A DNA stretch of 64,000 nt, taken from contig OY762456.1 of the NCBI GenBank assembly GCA_963665785.1, forward strand, positions 3,038,001 through 3,102,000, read 5' to 3'. The position numbers and the translations under genes were made by a program. Origin of the DNA: UBA7455 sp026713185 (lineage in GTDB: Bacteria; Pseudomonadota; Gammaproteobacteria; Pseudomonadales; Azotimanducaceae). Under the pieces are notes generated by a model. The model saw only the letters and a list, made by a program, of their open reading frames with translations, made no database searches and was not told where the DNA came from. Of the stretch, positions 1 through 8,763 are shown piece by piece (within the stretch, counting starts at the first letter, position 1; each line of letters begins with the position of its first letter).

Positions 1-2
1 TC

Positions 3-1313
3 GAGCGCATGCCGCGCGTGATGGACATAGCGTGCCAGGTTCCGCATGGTCCCGTAAGGGCGTACGTGATGGGTGAGCGTGGCGCTCGCAATGAGGACGC
101 GACCCCAGCCGATCTCGATGCCATGGCCGCCATCGTGAAAGAAGGCGTTCGACAAGGAGCACTGGGATTCTCGTCCTCCCGCACCAAGTTACATCGCGCA
201 CTGGACGGTGAAGTCGTACCGGGTACTTTCGCCGCTGAAGTGGAAATGGTCGCACTCGGTAAGGCTGTTGCGGATGCAGGTGGCGGTGTGGTCGAGGTGA
301 TTTCAGATATCGGAACGGGGGGTCTCGCGGGGGACTTTTGCGACGACATCAACTGGATGCGTGAACTTGGTGATCGCCACGGCCTGACAGTGTTGTATAC
401 GTTGCACCAGAACGACCGCACACCGGATGAGTGGCGAGAGCTGCTGGCGATGTCCTCGGCGCCAATGTCCGGTCCAGGCAAGGTAGTCGCACAGGTCGCA
501 GGCAGGCCGATCGGTCTGCTGCTGGGTCTCGAAACATCCCTGCACCCGTTCTTGAAGCATCCGACCTACATGGCGCTTGCCCACCTGCCACTCGATGAAA
601 GGGTCATCGAACTGCACAAGCCCGAGGTCAGGGCGGCGATCCTGAACGAGAACACCACGTTCACTGGTCGGTTCAATGAAGATATAGCACACGGGTTTCA
701 CAAGATGTATCCGCTGGGAGATGAGCCAGACTACGAGCCGGATACCAGCGACTGCATTGCAGCCCGTGCAGAACGCGAAAACGTTAGCCCGTACGCATTC
801 ACCTACGACCTGCTGACAGGTAATGGCGGTAAAAACCTTCTGTTCTTCCCGCTGTTCGAATACTCGCAGCACACCTTGAGTCCAACGCTGGAACGCCTGC
901 AACACGACGGCACGATTCTGGGGCTGGGTGACGGCGGTGCGCACTGCCGTTTGATCTGCGATTCCTCAACGCCAACGTTCATGCTCACACATTGGGCGCG
1001 CGACCGTTCCAAAGGACCCAGGATGAACTTGGCGGATGTCATCAAGCTGCAAACCTCCGATACGGCGAAGTTATATGGACTGTCTGACCGGGGCACGGTG
1101 CAGGTGGGAAAGAAGGCCGACCTCAACATACTGGACTTCGAGGCACTGTCAATAGATGCGCCACGGATGGTATACGACTTGCCGGCAGGCGCGCCGCGGC
1201 TCGTGCAGTTCTCGCGGGGCTACAAGGCTACCATCGTGTCGGGCCAAGTGGTCCGGGAAGATGGCGAGTTCACCGGTGCGCGCCCTGGCGTACTGATTCG
1301 CGGTCGACGCTGA
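3..1313 (+). CDS. N-acyl-D-amino-acid deacylase-type amidohydrolase (5' truncated)
   Basis: C-terminal part of an amidohydrolase family 3 enzyme (N-acyl-D-amino-acid deacylase / D-aminoacylase type), which hydrolyses N-acylated D-amino acids or related amides. The reading frame is open to the window edge and its first residues (QVPHG, then YVMGERG) are internal to this family, so the true start lies upstream and the ATG at 9 is not the start. The late motif GDGGAHCRLICDSSTPTF followed by LTHWARDR holds the conserved Asp/His region of the family. The KKADLNILD segment near the C-terminus is the usual end of the composite beta domain. The substrate cannot be told. The gene is convergent with the oxidoreductase that follows, 18 bases away, with no clear terminator between them. 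Confidence 0.85.
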   Translation, partial: ERMPRVMDIACQVPHGPVRAYVMGERGARNEDATPADLDAMAAIVKEGVRQGALGFSSSRTKLHRALDGEVVPGTFAAEVEMVALGKAVADAGGGVVEVISDIGTGGLAGDFCDDINWMRELGDRHGLTVLYTLHQNDRTPDEWRELLAMSSAPMSGPGKVVAQVAGRPIGLLLGLETSLHPFLKHPTYMALAHLPLDERVIELHKPEVRAAILNENTTFTGRFNEDIAHGFHKMYPLGDEPDYEPDTSDCIAARAERENVSPYAFTYDLLTGNGGKNLLFFPLFEYSQHTLSPTLERLQHDGTILGLGDGGAHCRLICDSSTPTFMLTHWARDRSKGPRMNLADVIKLQTSDTAKLYGLSDRGTVQVGKKADLNILDFEALSIDAPRMVYDLPAGAPRLVQFSRGYKATIVSGQVVREDGEFTGARPGVLIRGRR

Positions 1314-1331
1314 CTTCCTGGACATTGTGTC

Positions 1332-2273
1332 TTAGCCAACGAGCGGGGCTACTTCGTCCATGAAGTGATGCATGCGATCGAGCGTTTTTGAAACCGGAGG
1401 ACTGCGAAAGTCGAACGCCACTTCGGTTACACCCATCGCCTGGTAGGCCAGAAGATCTTCGGCGATCTGGGCCGGTTCGCCGGTAAAAAGCAACCGGTCG
1501 TGCCCGGGGGGTACCCGTCCCGGATCATAGGACGGCGCTTTGAAAGCAATCGTCAACGACCTGTAATCGCGACCCTCTGCCTCGGTCAAGCGTTTCAGCT
1601 TATCCAGCAGTGTTCGGAACTCCGTCGGAGGCAGCGGCGAAGCCGAGGTTGCCCCAACTGGCTGCCAGCCGTCGCCATGTCTCGCCACCCGTCGCAGTGA
1701 AGCTGGACTATGGCCGCCGATCCAGATAGGCGGATGTGGCTCTTGTACCGGATGCGGCATACAGTGCAATGCCTCGAATGCATAGGATTCCCCGTCATGT
1801 GACACAGGGTCCTGCGTCCAGCATTTCTTGAAAATCTCAATGTACTCGTCGCTCACCTTGCCGCGCTTGTCAAAGTCAGCTGTACCGAGTGCCTGAAACT
1901 CTTCACGCATCCAACCCACGCCCACACCCACCGTCAGCCGTCCTTTCGACAGCACGTCGATGGTTGCAAGCATCTTTGCCGTTACCAGCGGGTTCCGGTG
2001 CGGGAGAATCATGACACTGGTAACCAGGCGTGCATGCTCGGTAATACCGGCGATGAACGCCATGAGCGAGAGCTGCTCCATAGCATCGCCGTGACCTGGG
2101 AAATCGCCATCAATGGTATAGGGATATGTCGATTCGACGGCAACCGGAAACACGATGTGATCTCCAATGACAATGCTCGCATAACCCATCGACTCGCCGT
2201 CCCTTACGATGGTAGCGATCGCGTCAGGTTCAGCCAGTGGCCCTCGTGTTGGTAAGTAAAACCCGTATCTCAT
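1332..2273 (-). CDS. LLM-class (luciferase-like) flavin/F420-dependent oxidoreductase
   Basis: 313-residue TIM-barrel protein of the luciferase-like monooxygenase class, resembling the TIGR03619 group by its opening MRYGFYLPTRGP, the GDHIVFP strand and the VGVGVGWMREEF motif. The family uses F420 or FMN; which cofactor is used here cannot be read from the sequence. It lies 11 bases downstream of lpdA in the same orientation, so it is probably the last gene of the acetoin dehydrogenase operon. Its role in that pathway is unknown. Length is normal and no frameshift is seen. Confidence 0.8.
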   Translation of the reverse strand: MRYGFYLPTRGPLAEPDAIATIVRDGESMGYASIVIGDHIVFPVAVESTYPYTIDGDFPGHGDAMEQLSLMAFIAGITEHARLVTSVMILPHRNPLVTAKMLATIDVLSKGRLTVGVGVGWMREEFQALGTADFDKRGKVSDEYIEIFKKCWTQDPVSHDGESYAFEALHCMPHPVQEPHPPIWIGGHSPASLRRVARHGDGWQPVGATSASPLPPTEFRTLLDKLKRLTEAEGRDYRSLTIAFKAPSYDPGRVPPGHDRLLFTGEPAQIAEDLLAYQAMGVTEVAFDFRSPPVSKTLDRMHHFMDEVAPLVG

Positions 2274-2284
2274 GTGTCTTTATC

Positions 2285-3649
2285 CTAGAAATTGATGGTG
2301 CGATCAAATGCAGCGAGTACCGATTCATGCATGGCTTCAGACAGGGTGGGATGTGGGAATATGGTTTCAACCAGTTCTGCTTCTGTGGTTTCAAGACCCA
2401 TGGCAATAGCAAATCCCTGTATCATTTCTGTGACTCCGGGTCCGACCATATGTGCTCCCAACAGGGCACCGGTTGCCCGGTCGAATACTGTTTTAACAAG
2501 GCCGTCTGCATCGTTGATCGCAATTGCTTTGCCATTGGCGAGCAATGGGAACTTTCCTACCCTGATTTCACCATGTCTGGCCGCCTCGGCTTCTGTCAGA
2601 CCAATACTGGCTACCTGCGGATGACTGTAAGTACAGCCCGGTATACGTCGACGGTTCAGCGCGGGTCCTTGCAAGCCGGCGATATTTTCAACTGCAATGA
2701 TTGCTTCATGACTCGCCTTGTGAGCCAGACACGGGGCGCCGGCAACATCACCTATCGCATAGATTCCCTTGACGGCAGTTTGCTGCGATGCGTCTACCGT
2801 GATGTACCCTTTGGCATGTTTAATCCCCTGTTCATCCAGACCCAGTGCTTCGATATTGCCCTGCACACCAACGGAAAGGATCATCGCGTCAAAACTTCTT
2901 GACTGTCCTCCAATGTCAGCGACAAGACCCTCTTTTTTCAATTCCAGTAATTCGACCGCGGTACCTGTCAGTACATCGATACCCTGTCTCTTGAACGCCT
3001 GTTCTGCCAGATTCGCAATGTCTGCATCCTCAACCGGCAAGATCTGATCGAGTATTTCAACCAGGGTAACTTCGACACCGAGTGTATTGTAGAAGCTGGC
3101 GAATTCCACACCGATTGCGCCTGCACCTACGATTAACAGATGCTTCGGTAGAAATTCTGGTGTCATGGCAGAGCCCGAATCCCAGATCCGATCTCCGTCC
3201 ACTTCTATGTGCGGCAGGTTCCTGGGTCTGGCGCCGGTTGCGATAATTATGTTGTTGGCAATGACAGTTTCAGACCCAGCCTGGACAGTATTCCTGTCAA
3301 TGAATTTTGCTTCACCCTTTATAACCTGGATAGCGTTTTTTCGCATCAGATGCTGAACACCTTTACTGAGCTGCGACGCGACCGCCCGGGATCGATCAAC
3401 CATTCGTTTCAGATCGATCTTTGGATCACTCACCGAAATACCAAGTTGATCGGCTGTCCCTATTTCCCGGACAACGTCAGCGGCATGCAAGAGTGACTTG
3501 GTCGGAATGCAGCCCCAGTTGAGGCAGACACCGCCCAGTTCGTCTTTTTCCACCAGAGCGACACTGAATCCCAGTTGTGCAGCCCTTATCGCTGCCGTGT
3601 AGCCACCAGGTCCACCGCCAATGACCAGAATATCCACTTTCTCTGTCAT
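2285..3649 (-). CDS. lpdA: Dihydrolipoyl dehydrogenase (E3) of the acetoin dehydrogenase complex
   Basis: 454-residue FAD-dependent disulfide oxidoreductase that reoxidises the dihydrolipoyl group of E2 with NAD+. The N-terminal GGGPGGYTAA motif binds FAD, and the redox-active cysteines are in GGVCLNWGCIPTKS (C42 and C47). A second dinucleotide fold (VGAGAIGVEFA) binds NAD. The C-terminal HPTLSEAMHE carries the His-Glu pair of the active site. It is 5 bases downstream of the E2 gene and clearly co-transcribed with it. Length and motifs are typical. Confidence 0.95.
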   Translation of the reverse strand: MTEKVDILVIGGGPGGYTAAIRAAQLGFSVALVEKDELGGVCLNWGCIPTKSLLHAADVVREIGTADQLGISVSDPKIDLKRMVDRSRAVASQLSKGVQHLMRKNAIQVIKGEAKFIDRNTVQAGSETVIANNIIIATGARPRNLPHIEVDGDRIWDSGSAMTPEFLPKHLLIVGAGAIGVEFASFYNTLGVEVTLVEILDQILPVEDADIANLAEQAFKRQGIDVLTGTAVELLELKKEGLVADIGGQSRSFDAMILSVGVQGNIEALGLDEQGIKHAKGYITVDASQQTAVKGIYAIGDVAGAPCLAHKASHEAIIAVENIAGLQGPALNRRRIPGCTYSHPQVASIGLTEAEAARHGEIRVGKFPLLANGKAIAINDADGLVKTVFDRATGALLGAHMVGPGVTEMIQGFAIAMGLETTEAELVETIFPHPTLSEAMHESVLAAFDRTINF

Positions 3650-3654
3650 TCGCG

Positions 3655-4983
3655 TTACACCAGTAATCGATAAGGATTAGCCAATAAGGTACAGACCTCC
3701 GCGAGGAATTCCGCCGCGGGTGCGCCATCCAAAACCCGGTGGTCCCAGGTGAGGGACAGATTCATCTTCTTCGCCTTAAGGGGCCTGTCGCCATCCCAGG
3801 CAACACCATCAAAGATCCGGTTAACGCCAAGAATTCCCGCCTGGGGTGTGTTGATAATGGGTGTAAATGAATCAACACCGTACATGCCAAGTGCACTGAT
3901 TGTAAAAGTACCACCAGCATAGTCATCCAATCCAAGAGTTCCATTCCGGGCAAAGGTCGCCAGACGACTGCTTTCGACGGTTATTTCCTTAACAGACAAC
4001 TTATCCGCGTTTCGTATGACTGGCGCCACCAGGCCGTCTGGCACTGCTACCGCAATACCAACATGAATGTCTGACAGCAGGGTGATTTCTGTTTCTCCCA
4101 ACTGGCTGTTCATTAAGGGATGTGACTTGAGGGCTTTTGCGACTGCCTTGACCACAAGATCAGTGTAGGTAGGTCTTATTTGTTCACCTTGCCACTCATC
4201 GATGAGCGATTCGCGCAACCTGACCGCATCATCCATAGACGCCTCCATATCCATGGTCAATTGTGCGGTGCTTTGCAGGCTGGTAAACATTCTCTGGGCT
4301 ATTGTCTTGCGCATACCTTTGACGGCAATGGTTTCACCTGCTATAGAGGTTGAACTCTTCATCGCGGCCGCTTCAATATCCGCTTCGACAATTCGACCAC
4401 CAGGACCGGAACCTTTGATAGTTGAAATGTTGACGCCCTTCTGCTCTGCCAGCCGTTTTGCCAGTGGCGAGGCTCTGACAACAGTTGCAGCAACTGCCTG
4501 AACATCTGCTTCTACAATTCGACCTCCGGGTCCTGTCCCTGTCAATGTCGTAAAATCAACATCGAGTTCCTTTGCCAGACGCCTGGCAGCAGGTGATGAC
4601 TTGACTCTATTATCTTTGTTGTCGGAAACATTTTTGTTGTCCGGTTGTGTCTCTGGCTCTGAACCGGGTTTTGAGCCAGGTTCTACCGCTCCAATTGCAC
4701 TGTTTTGTTTCACTGGTATGGCACTGAGGTTACTGGGAATATCTTCGCCATCCTCAAATATGAAACCAACAACATCACCGGGTTTCATCATTTCTCCAAC
4801 CTGAACCAGGTGCTTCACCTTACCGTCAAATTCCGCATCAACATCCATATTTACCTTTTCGGTTTCCAGGGCATACAGCATTTCGCCTTTGTTAACCTGT
4901 TGGCCATCTGCGATGTACCACTCTGAAACCATGCCCTCTGTCATGGTCATTCCAACCTTCAGCAGATAGATTTCTTTTGGCAT
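3655..4983 (-). CDS. acoC: Dihydrolipoamide acetyltransferase (E2) with two subunit-binding domains
   Basis: 442-residue E2 core of a 2-oxoacid/acetoin dehydrogenase complex. One lipoyl domain (about residues 1-80, lipoyl Lys43 in ETEKVNMD) is followed by a Pro/Ser/Asp-rich linker. Two peripheral-subunit-binding domains come next (about 127-163 and 169-205), each ending in a GPGGRIVEAD motif. The acyltransferase domain carries the catalytic HRVLDG (H415, D419). Most E2 proteins with one lipoyl domain have a single binding domain, so the pair is unusual. The start ATG at 4983 has a GTGGAGTAG ribosome-binding region that also occurs in two upstream copies (see the repeat at 4967-5098). By neighbours this is acoC-like, but other short 2-oxoacids cannot be excluded. 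Confidence 0.92.
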   Translation of the reverse strand: MPKEIYLLKVGMTMTEGMVSEWYIADGQQVNKGEMLYALETEKVNMDVDAEFDGKVKHLVQVGEMMKPGDVVGFIFEDGEDIPSNLSAIPVKQNSAIGAVEPGSKPGSEPETQPDNKNVSDNKDNRVKSSPAARRLAKELDVDFTTLTGTGPGGRIVEADVQAVAATVVRASPLAKRLAEQKGVNISTIKGSGPGGRIVEADIEAAAMKSSTSIAGETIAVKGMRKTIAQRMFTSLQSTAQLTMDMEASMDDAVRLRESLIDEWQGEQIRPTYTDLVVKAVAKALKSHPLMNSQLGETEITLLSDIHVGIAVAVPDGLVAPVIRNADKLSVKEITVESSRLATFARNGTLGLDDYAGGTFTISALGMYGVDSFTPIINTPQAGILGVNRIFDGVAWDGDRPLKAKKMNLSLTWDHRVLDGAPAAEFLAEVCTLLANPYRLLV

Positions 4984-5098
4984 GAACTACTCCACTACTT
5001 TGAATAACTATAGATTTCTCTTGGCATGAACTACTCCACTGTTTTTAACAACTATAGATTTCTCTTGGCACGGACTACTCCACTAGTTTGAACAACTG
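4967..5098. repeat. Three tandem 44-bp copies spanning the acoX stop and acoC start
   Basis: The segment beginning TAGATTTC occurs at 4967, 5011 and 5055 with an exact 44-base period and a few substitutions. On the minus strand each copy carries a GGAGTAG Shine-Dalgarno-like sequence followed by a start codon. The last copy starts acoC with ATG at 4983. The middle copy starts an 8-codon ORF, MPREIYSC then stop, with ATG at 5027. The first copy gives the same 8-codon ORF with GTG at 5071 and also contains the end of acoX. The duplicated initiation sites therefore sit in series ahead of E2. Confidence 0.9.
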
Positions 5099-6061
5099 AC
5101 GTTGCGCCGCCAGACGCATTGTCTTTTCGATGTTTAGTACCCCTGGACCACGTCTGGATACGCTCATGAACACTTTCTGTCCATGCTTGATTACCCGTTC
5201 CCGTTCGCCGTCAAATGCCAGGACACAGGGTCCTTCTACTGCAACCTGCTGATCGAATGGAACTTTGGACACTTCCGCAATCCTGATGGTTTGAAACATT
5301 CCTGGTGCAATCGGTGCATTGATTCGTGTTCCCGTTTCACTGGTTTCAAGCATCAACCCATTATCTTCTTCTGCCGTTAAGGGCATGAGAAGCCCACCAA
5401 CTGATGTCATCCCGACAGCCGCCGGCTCAGCCCGTGTTAACAGAACCTTGCGGATCGCGCCTGCATCGAGCAACGCACGACTGCCAATAAACCCGTCACT
5501 GGTCACTACAGCATCAATCAAGGCAATATCGGGGTCTTCATCCTCAATCTCGATATCGATGATTTTCACCGGTTCAACAACTTCCTCAAGACATACACCC
5601 CCTGAGGCCAAAACACCCAGTGCGGCTCCGGCAACCGTAGCCTCGGCGAAGCGGGGAAACACGTTGTTGGTGCCAGTGGATACAGGCAACAGAACCGCAT
5701 CACGCCAACCTTTCACGAATGCCCGGTTTGTGCCATCGCCACCGAGTATCATGGTTGCGACACAGTCCAGTTTTGAAAGCGCCTCTGCACCCCGCACTGT
5801 ATCGAGGCTGGTAGCCGTCTTTACACCTTCAACTTTCCGGACACTGCAGCAGGCCGGTAAAATCTGCATGGCGCTGGCTGCGATATTGTGAGAGTCATCA
5901 ACATAGGCAAAGGAACGGCCACCGGCATTGACTGCACCGGTTATGGCCCGGGCAACGATAGCCGCCTTCTCCCGATTACCGAACACCGAGGCACGCGCCA
6001 CCAGACGGCGAACATCTTTACCTGATGCCGGATTGGCTACAACCCCAATAGAAAAAGACAT
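5075..6061 (-). CDS. acoX: AcoX-like NAD-kinase-fold protein
   Basis: 328-residue protein of the ATP-NAD kinase fold. The diagnostic GGDGTNR motif is at residues 107-113, and PASGKD near the N-terminus matches the AcoX subgroup. In known aco operons acoX accompanies acoABC; its biochemical role there is not established. Here it lies between acoB (14 bases upstream) and acoC, an arrangement that supports the acetoin assignment over generic pyruvate dehydrogenase. Its last codons fall within the first copy of the 44-bp tandem repeat. Confidence 0.85.
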   Translation of the reverse strand: MSFSIGVVANPASGKDVRRLVARASVFGNREKAAIVARAITGAVNAGGRSFAYVDDSHNIAASAMQILPACCSVRKVEGVKTATSLDTVRGAEALSKLDCVATMILGGDGTNRAFVKGWRDAVLLPVSTGTNNVFPRFAEATVAGAALGVLASGGVCLEEVVEPVKIIDIEIEDEDPDIALIDAVVTSDGFIGSRALLDAGAIRKVLLTRAEPAAVGMTSVGGLLMPLTAEEDNGLMLETSETGTRINAPIAPGMFQTIRIAEVSKVPFDQQVAVEGPCVLAFDGERERVIKHGQKVFMSVSRRGPGVLNIEKTMRLAAQRQLFKLVE

Positions 6062-6075
6062 TTGTCAGAGATTCC

Positions 6076-7074
6076 CTAGGCGAGCATCTCTTTTACTTTG
6101 TCTACAATTCTGGCTGCATTGGGTATATAGGCGTCCTCCAGTGACGGGCTGAACGGCACCGGGGAAAACGGTGCGCCTATTCGCGCCACCGGCGCATCCA
6201 GATAATCAAATGCCAGATCCTGAATTTGTGCAACGATCTCACCACCAAATCCACCGAACTGTACTGCTTCGTGAACGACCATGGCACGATGCGTTTTTTT
6301 GATTGAGTTGATTACGGTTTCGGTATCAAAGGGTTGAATACTGCGCGCATCGATCACTTCAATATCCAGACCTTGCTCTTTGAACTGATCGGCTGCATCC
6401 AATGCCTCGTAGACCATCCGACCCAGGGTCACGATGGTAAGATCAGTGCCCTGCCGGACGACAGAAGCCTTCCCGATTTCCACTTCGTAGGCGCCTTCGG
6501 GCACTTCCGCCTGCATCGCAACTATCATCTTGTTCATTACCACAAATACCGGATTGTTGTCCCTGGATGCTGCGATGATCAATCCCTTGACATCATAGGC
6601 ATTAGTTGGCATCACCACCTTGATACCTGGCAGGTGTGCCAGCCATGCCTCAAGGCTTTGAGAGTGCTGTGCCGCCAGATTACGCCCGCCCCCTGACATC
6701 GTCGTCACAGTAACCGGGAGCGCTACACTTCCACCAAACATGAACCTCATCTTTGCCATCTGGTTTGTGATTTCGTCCATGCACTCACCCATGAAGTCCA
6801 TAAACATGATATCAACGATAGGCCGACAACCCGTCGCGGATGCACCGACACCCAGTCCGATAATGCCTTTCTCAGAAATCGGAGTATCGATAACCCGGTC
6901 AGCTCCGAACTCGTCAAACAAACCGGCGTAGATACCGAATACACTTCCCGCCTGACCCACATCTTCTCCTGCAAGAAAAGCATTGTCCTGCTCAAGTAAT
7001 ACTTCTCTTACACCCTCACTGATCGCAGCCAGATAAGACAACGATCTTGGTTCTGACTCCCTGGCTTCAGACAT
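6076..7074 (-). CDS. acoB: Acetoin dehydrogenase E1 beta subunit (ThDP-dependent)
   Basis: About 332-residue E1 beta subunit of a ThDP-dependent 2-oxoacid/acetoin dehydrogenase. Characteristic stretches are FLAGEDVGQAGSVFG, DTPISEKGIIGLGVGAS and the C-terminal transketolase domain around SLEDAYIPNAARIV. I chose the ATG at 7074, which has AGGAGG about 9 bases upstream; a TTG at 7080 is also in frame. It follows acoA with a 2-base gap (acoA stops at 7077), consistent with translational coupling. It forms the alpha2-beta2 E1 with acoA. Confidence 0.93.
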   Translation of the reverse strand: MSEARESEPRSLSYLAAISEGVREVLLEQDNAFLAGEDVGQAGSVFGIYAGLFDEFGADRVIDTPISEKGIIGLGVGASATGCRPIVDIMFMDFMGECMDEITNQMAKMRFMFGGSVALPVTVTTMSGGGRNLAAQHSQSLEAWLAHLPGIKVVMPTNAYDVKGLIIAASRDNNPVFVVMNKMIVAMQAEVPEGAYEVEIGKASVVRQGTDLTIVTLGRMVYEALDAADQFKEQGLDIEVIDARSIQPFDTETVINSIKKTHRAMVVHEAVQFGGFGGEIVAQIQDLAFDYLDAPVARIGAPFSPVPFSPSLEDAYIPNAARIVDKVKEMLA

Positions 7075-7076
7075 AC

Positions 7077-8060
7077 TCAATCTCCTCCTACCCAGTAAAC
7101 GTCATCAAGCAATACCGATGGATCAGGGTATGGACTCTGTTCTGCAAAATCGACGGCTTCATCCAGCGCTGCATTGACCTCGGCATAGACACTGTCAATT
7201 TCATCCTGAGTTATAACCTTTAAATCGATAAGATTCTTCTCGAACGCGCTGACCGGGTCTCTCGCCTGCCATAAGGCCAGTTCCTCGTCAGTGCGATAGG
7301 TCAATCCCATGCCACGCACACCAACGTGGTCGTAAAATCGATAGGTTTTGCATTCCAGCAGCGTTGGACCCTCACCATTGCGGGCCCGGTCGATAGCCTC
7401 GCCTGCTGCTTCATAAACCGCCATAACATCCATACCATCTACAATCACTCCAGGCATGCCATATCCGGAGGCCCGGTCTGCAACATCAACCACCGCCTGA
7501 TGATTGGCCTGCGGTGTATATTCTCCATATCCATTGTTCTCACAAACAAAGAGACAGGGCAGTTTGTACAACGCTGCCATATTGGCCGCTTCATGGAAGC
7601 TGCCCTCATTAGAGGCGCCGTCTCCAAAAAATGCGACAGCGACGTTTTTCGTTTTCCTGTATTTATTCGAGAAGGCGGCGCCCACTGCAATCGGAGGTCC
7701 TCCCCCCACAATACCGTTAGCACCCAGCATGCCCACCTTCATGTTGGAGACATGCATACTCCCGCCCTTTCCACCGCAATAACCCGTTGACCGGCCAAAC
7801 AATTCTGCAAACATTGGTTTGAATTCACCACCCTTGGCAACCAGGTGTCCATGTCCCCTGTGCGTACTGGTGATCTGGTCCTCATCAGACAAATGCTGCA
7901 TGACTCCCGCGGCGATAGCCTCTTCACCCACATAGAGATGAAGTGCACCGGGAATCTTGCCGTTTTCCGCCATTCTGCCAGCTGTTTCTTCGAAGCGACG
8001 GATTCTCACCATATTCAGATGCATCGCCTTTAACTGTTTTTTTGTAGGCCGTTCCACCAC
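7077..8060 (-). CDS. acoA: Acetoin dehydrogenase E1 alpha subunit (ThDP-dependent)
   Basis: About 327-residue E1 alpha subunit. The ThDP-binding motif runs from FFGDGASNEG to CENN about 30 residues later, and HRGHGH is the usual loop near the active site. The open frame begins with TTG at 8066, but AGGGG lies directly against that codon. The GTG at 8060 is 6 bases from AGGGG and is the better start. First gene of the aco-like operon. Upstream (8067-8136) I see only a weak promoter candidate on the minus strand (TTGTGT, then TAATAA 16 bases later) and no clear sigma-54 site. Confidence 0.92.
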   Translation of the reverse strand: MVERPTKKQLKAMHLNMVRIRRFEETAGRMAENGKIPGALHLYVGEEAIAAGVMQHLSDEDQITSTHRGHGHLVAKGGEFKPMFAELFGRSTGYCGGKGGSMHVSNMKVGMLGANGIVGGGPPIAVGAAFSNKYRKTKNVAVAFFGDGASNEGSFHEAANMAALYKLPCLFVCENNGYGEYTPQANHQAVVDVADRASGYGMPGVIVDGMDVMAVYEAAGEAIDRARNGEGPTLLECKTYRFYDHVGVRGMGLTYRTDEELALWQARDPVSAFEKNLIDLKVITQDEIDSVYAEVNAALDEAVDFAEQSPYPDPSVLLDDVYWVGGD

Positions 8061-8136
8061 ATCCAACCCCTTGAATTTTTCGAGTTGCGATTATTACACT
8101 TAAGTACCCGCTACACAATTCAGGCTTTGTTCCCGG

Positions 8137-8401
8137 GAGGCTGTCCGAGATCTGCGACCGTAGCGAGGGTGCGCCTGGGGCAGGTGACCCGGACACCCGT
8201 AACACCGTATACTCTATCGTAAGGGCTGTAGAAGGCCCAAGGAGGCTGTCCGAGAACAGACTGACCTACTGCGGACAAGCCTGATTGGCCATATTTTCCG
8301 CTTATTTTCGTTCAATATGTACAATATTTGCCTCAAATAACCAAAAAATATGACTCAATCAGTCTCGCCATCGCTACGGTCGCAGCTCTCGGACAGCCTC
8401 C
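8137..8401. mobile_element. MITE-like element with 31-bp terminal inverted repeats
   Basis: Positions 8137-8167 begin GGAGGCTGTCCGAGA and continue CTGCGACCGTAGCGA after one variable base. The reverse complement of 8371-8401 matches this with a single mismatch in 31. The 265-bp span has no transposase. A further copy of the 15-base end lies inside at 8241-8255, followed by a different flank (ACAGACTGACCTACTGC). That version recurs at 26974-27008. I see no target-site duplication. Most likely a non-autonomous IS derivative or nested IS ends. Confidence 0.6.
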
Positions 8402-8405
8402 AAGT

Positions 8406-8522
8406 GTGATTTACCGGGACAAGTTCGGTCGCCCGCCGGTTGATGCCGAGTTTCGTACCAGCTTCCCTGCAGCCTGGTGGTATGACGAAGCAAAAGCAGC
8501 GCGTATCCAGTTGGCAAGGTAA
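8406..8522 (+). pseudogene. C-terminal gene fragment with an FPAAWWYD motif
   Basis: The frame reads VIYRDKFGRPPVDAEF, then FPAAWWYDEAKAARIQLAR and stop, directly after the right end of the MITE-like element. A related ending (FPDGWWFDRALAARIKVNE, stop) occurs at 55160-55252. Two similar C-termini without the rest of the gene suggest fragments of one family. I do not recognise the family. The rest of 8523-8651 shows no gene. Confidence 0.4.
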
Positions 8523-8651
8523 TGACTTTGACAAAGCAATAGCGGTACGTATCCCAGCTGTCCAGAGAATGACTATGCCTGCTTGCTTCAGGTTTTCCAA
8601 ATCGACTGGAATACCGATTTTTAAAACCGGATAAATAACGTGCTTAAAAGC

Positions 8652-8711
8652 AGACAATTAACGTTCTCTTAACAGACAATAAACGATCTCTTAACAAATG
8701 ACTGGTACAAT
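8652..8711 (+). promoter_or_regulatory. Porin promoter: two 22-bp direct repeats and an extended -10
   Basis: AGACAATTAACGTTCTCTTAAC (8652-8673) is repeated at 8674-8695 with two substitutions. About 8 bases later comes TGGTACAAT (8703-8711), an extended -10 box without a good -35. A repeat of two helical turns beside a promoter lacking -35 is typical of an activator site; that role is inference. The porin start is about 50 bases downstream. Confidence 0.5.
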
Positions 8712-8763
8712 ATGCCACATATCAATATTGAAGGTAAAAAATCGAACTCCCGGAGGAAATCAA

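Noticed and set aside
2237..2902. 221-codon plus-strand ORF opposite lpdA
   Set aside because: A shadow of lpdA, whose active-site motifs are clear.
8067..8136. Sigma-54 promoter before acoA
   Set aside because: Known aco operons may use sigma-54, but no GG-N10-GC element is seen here.
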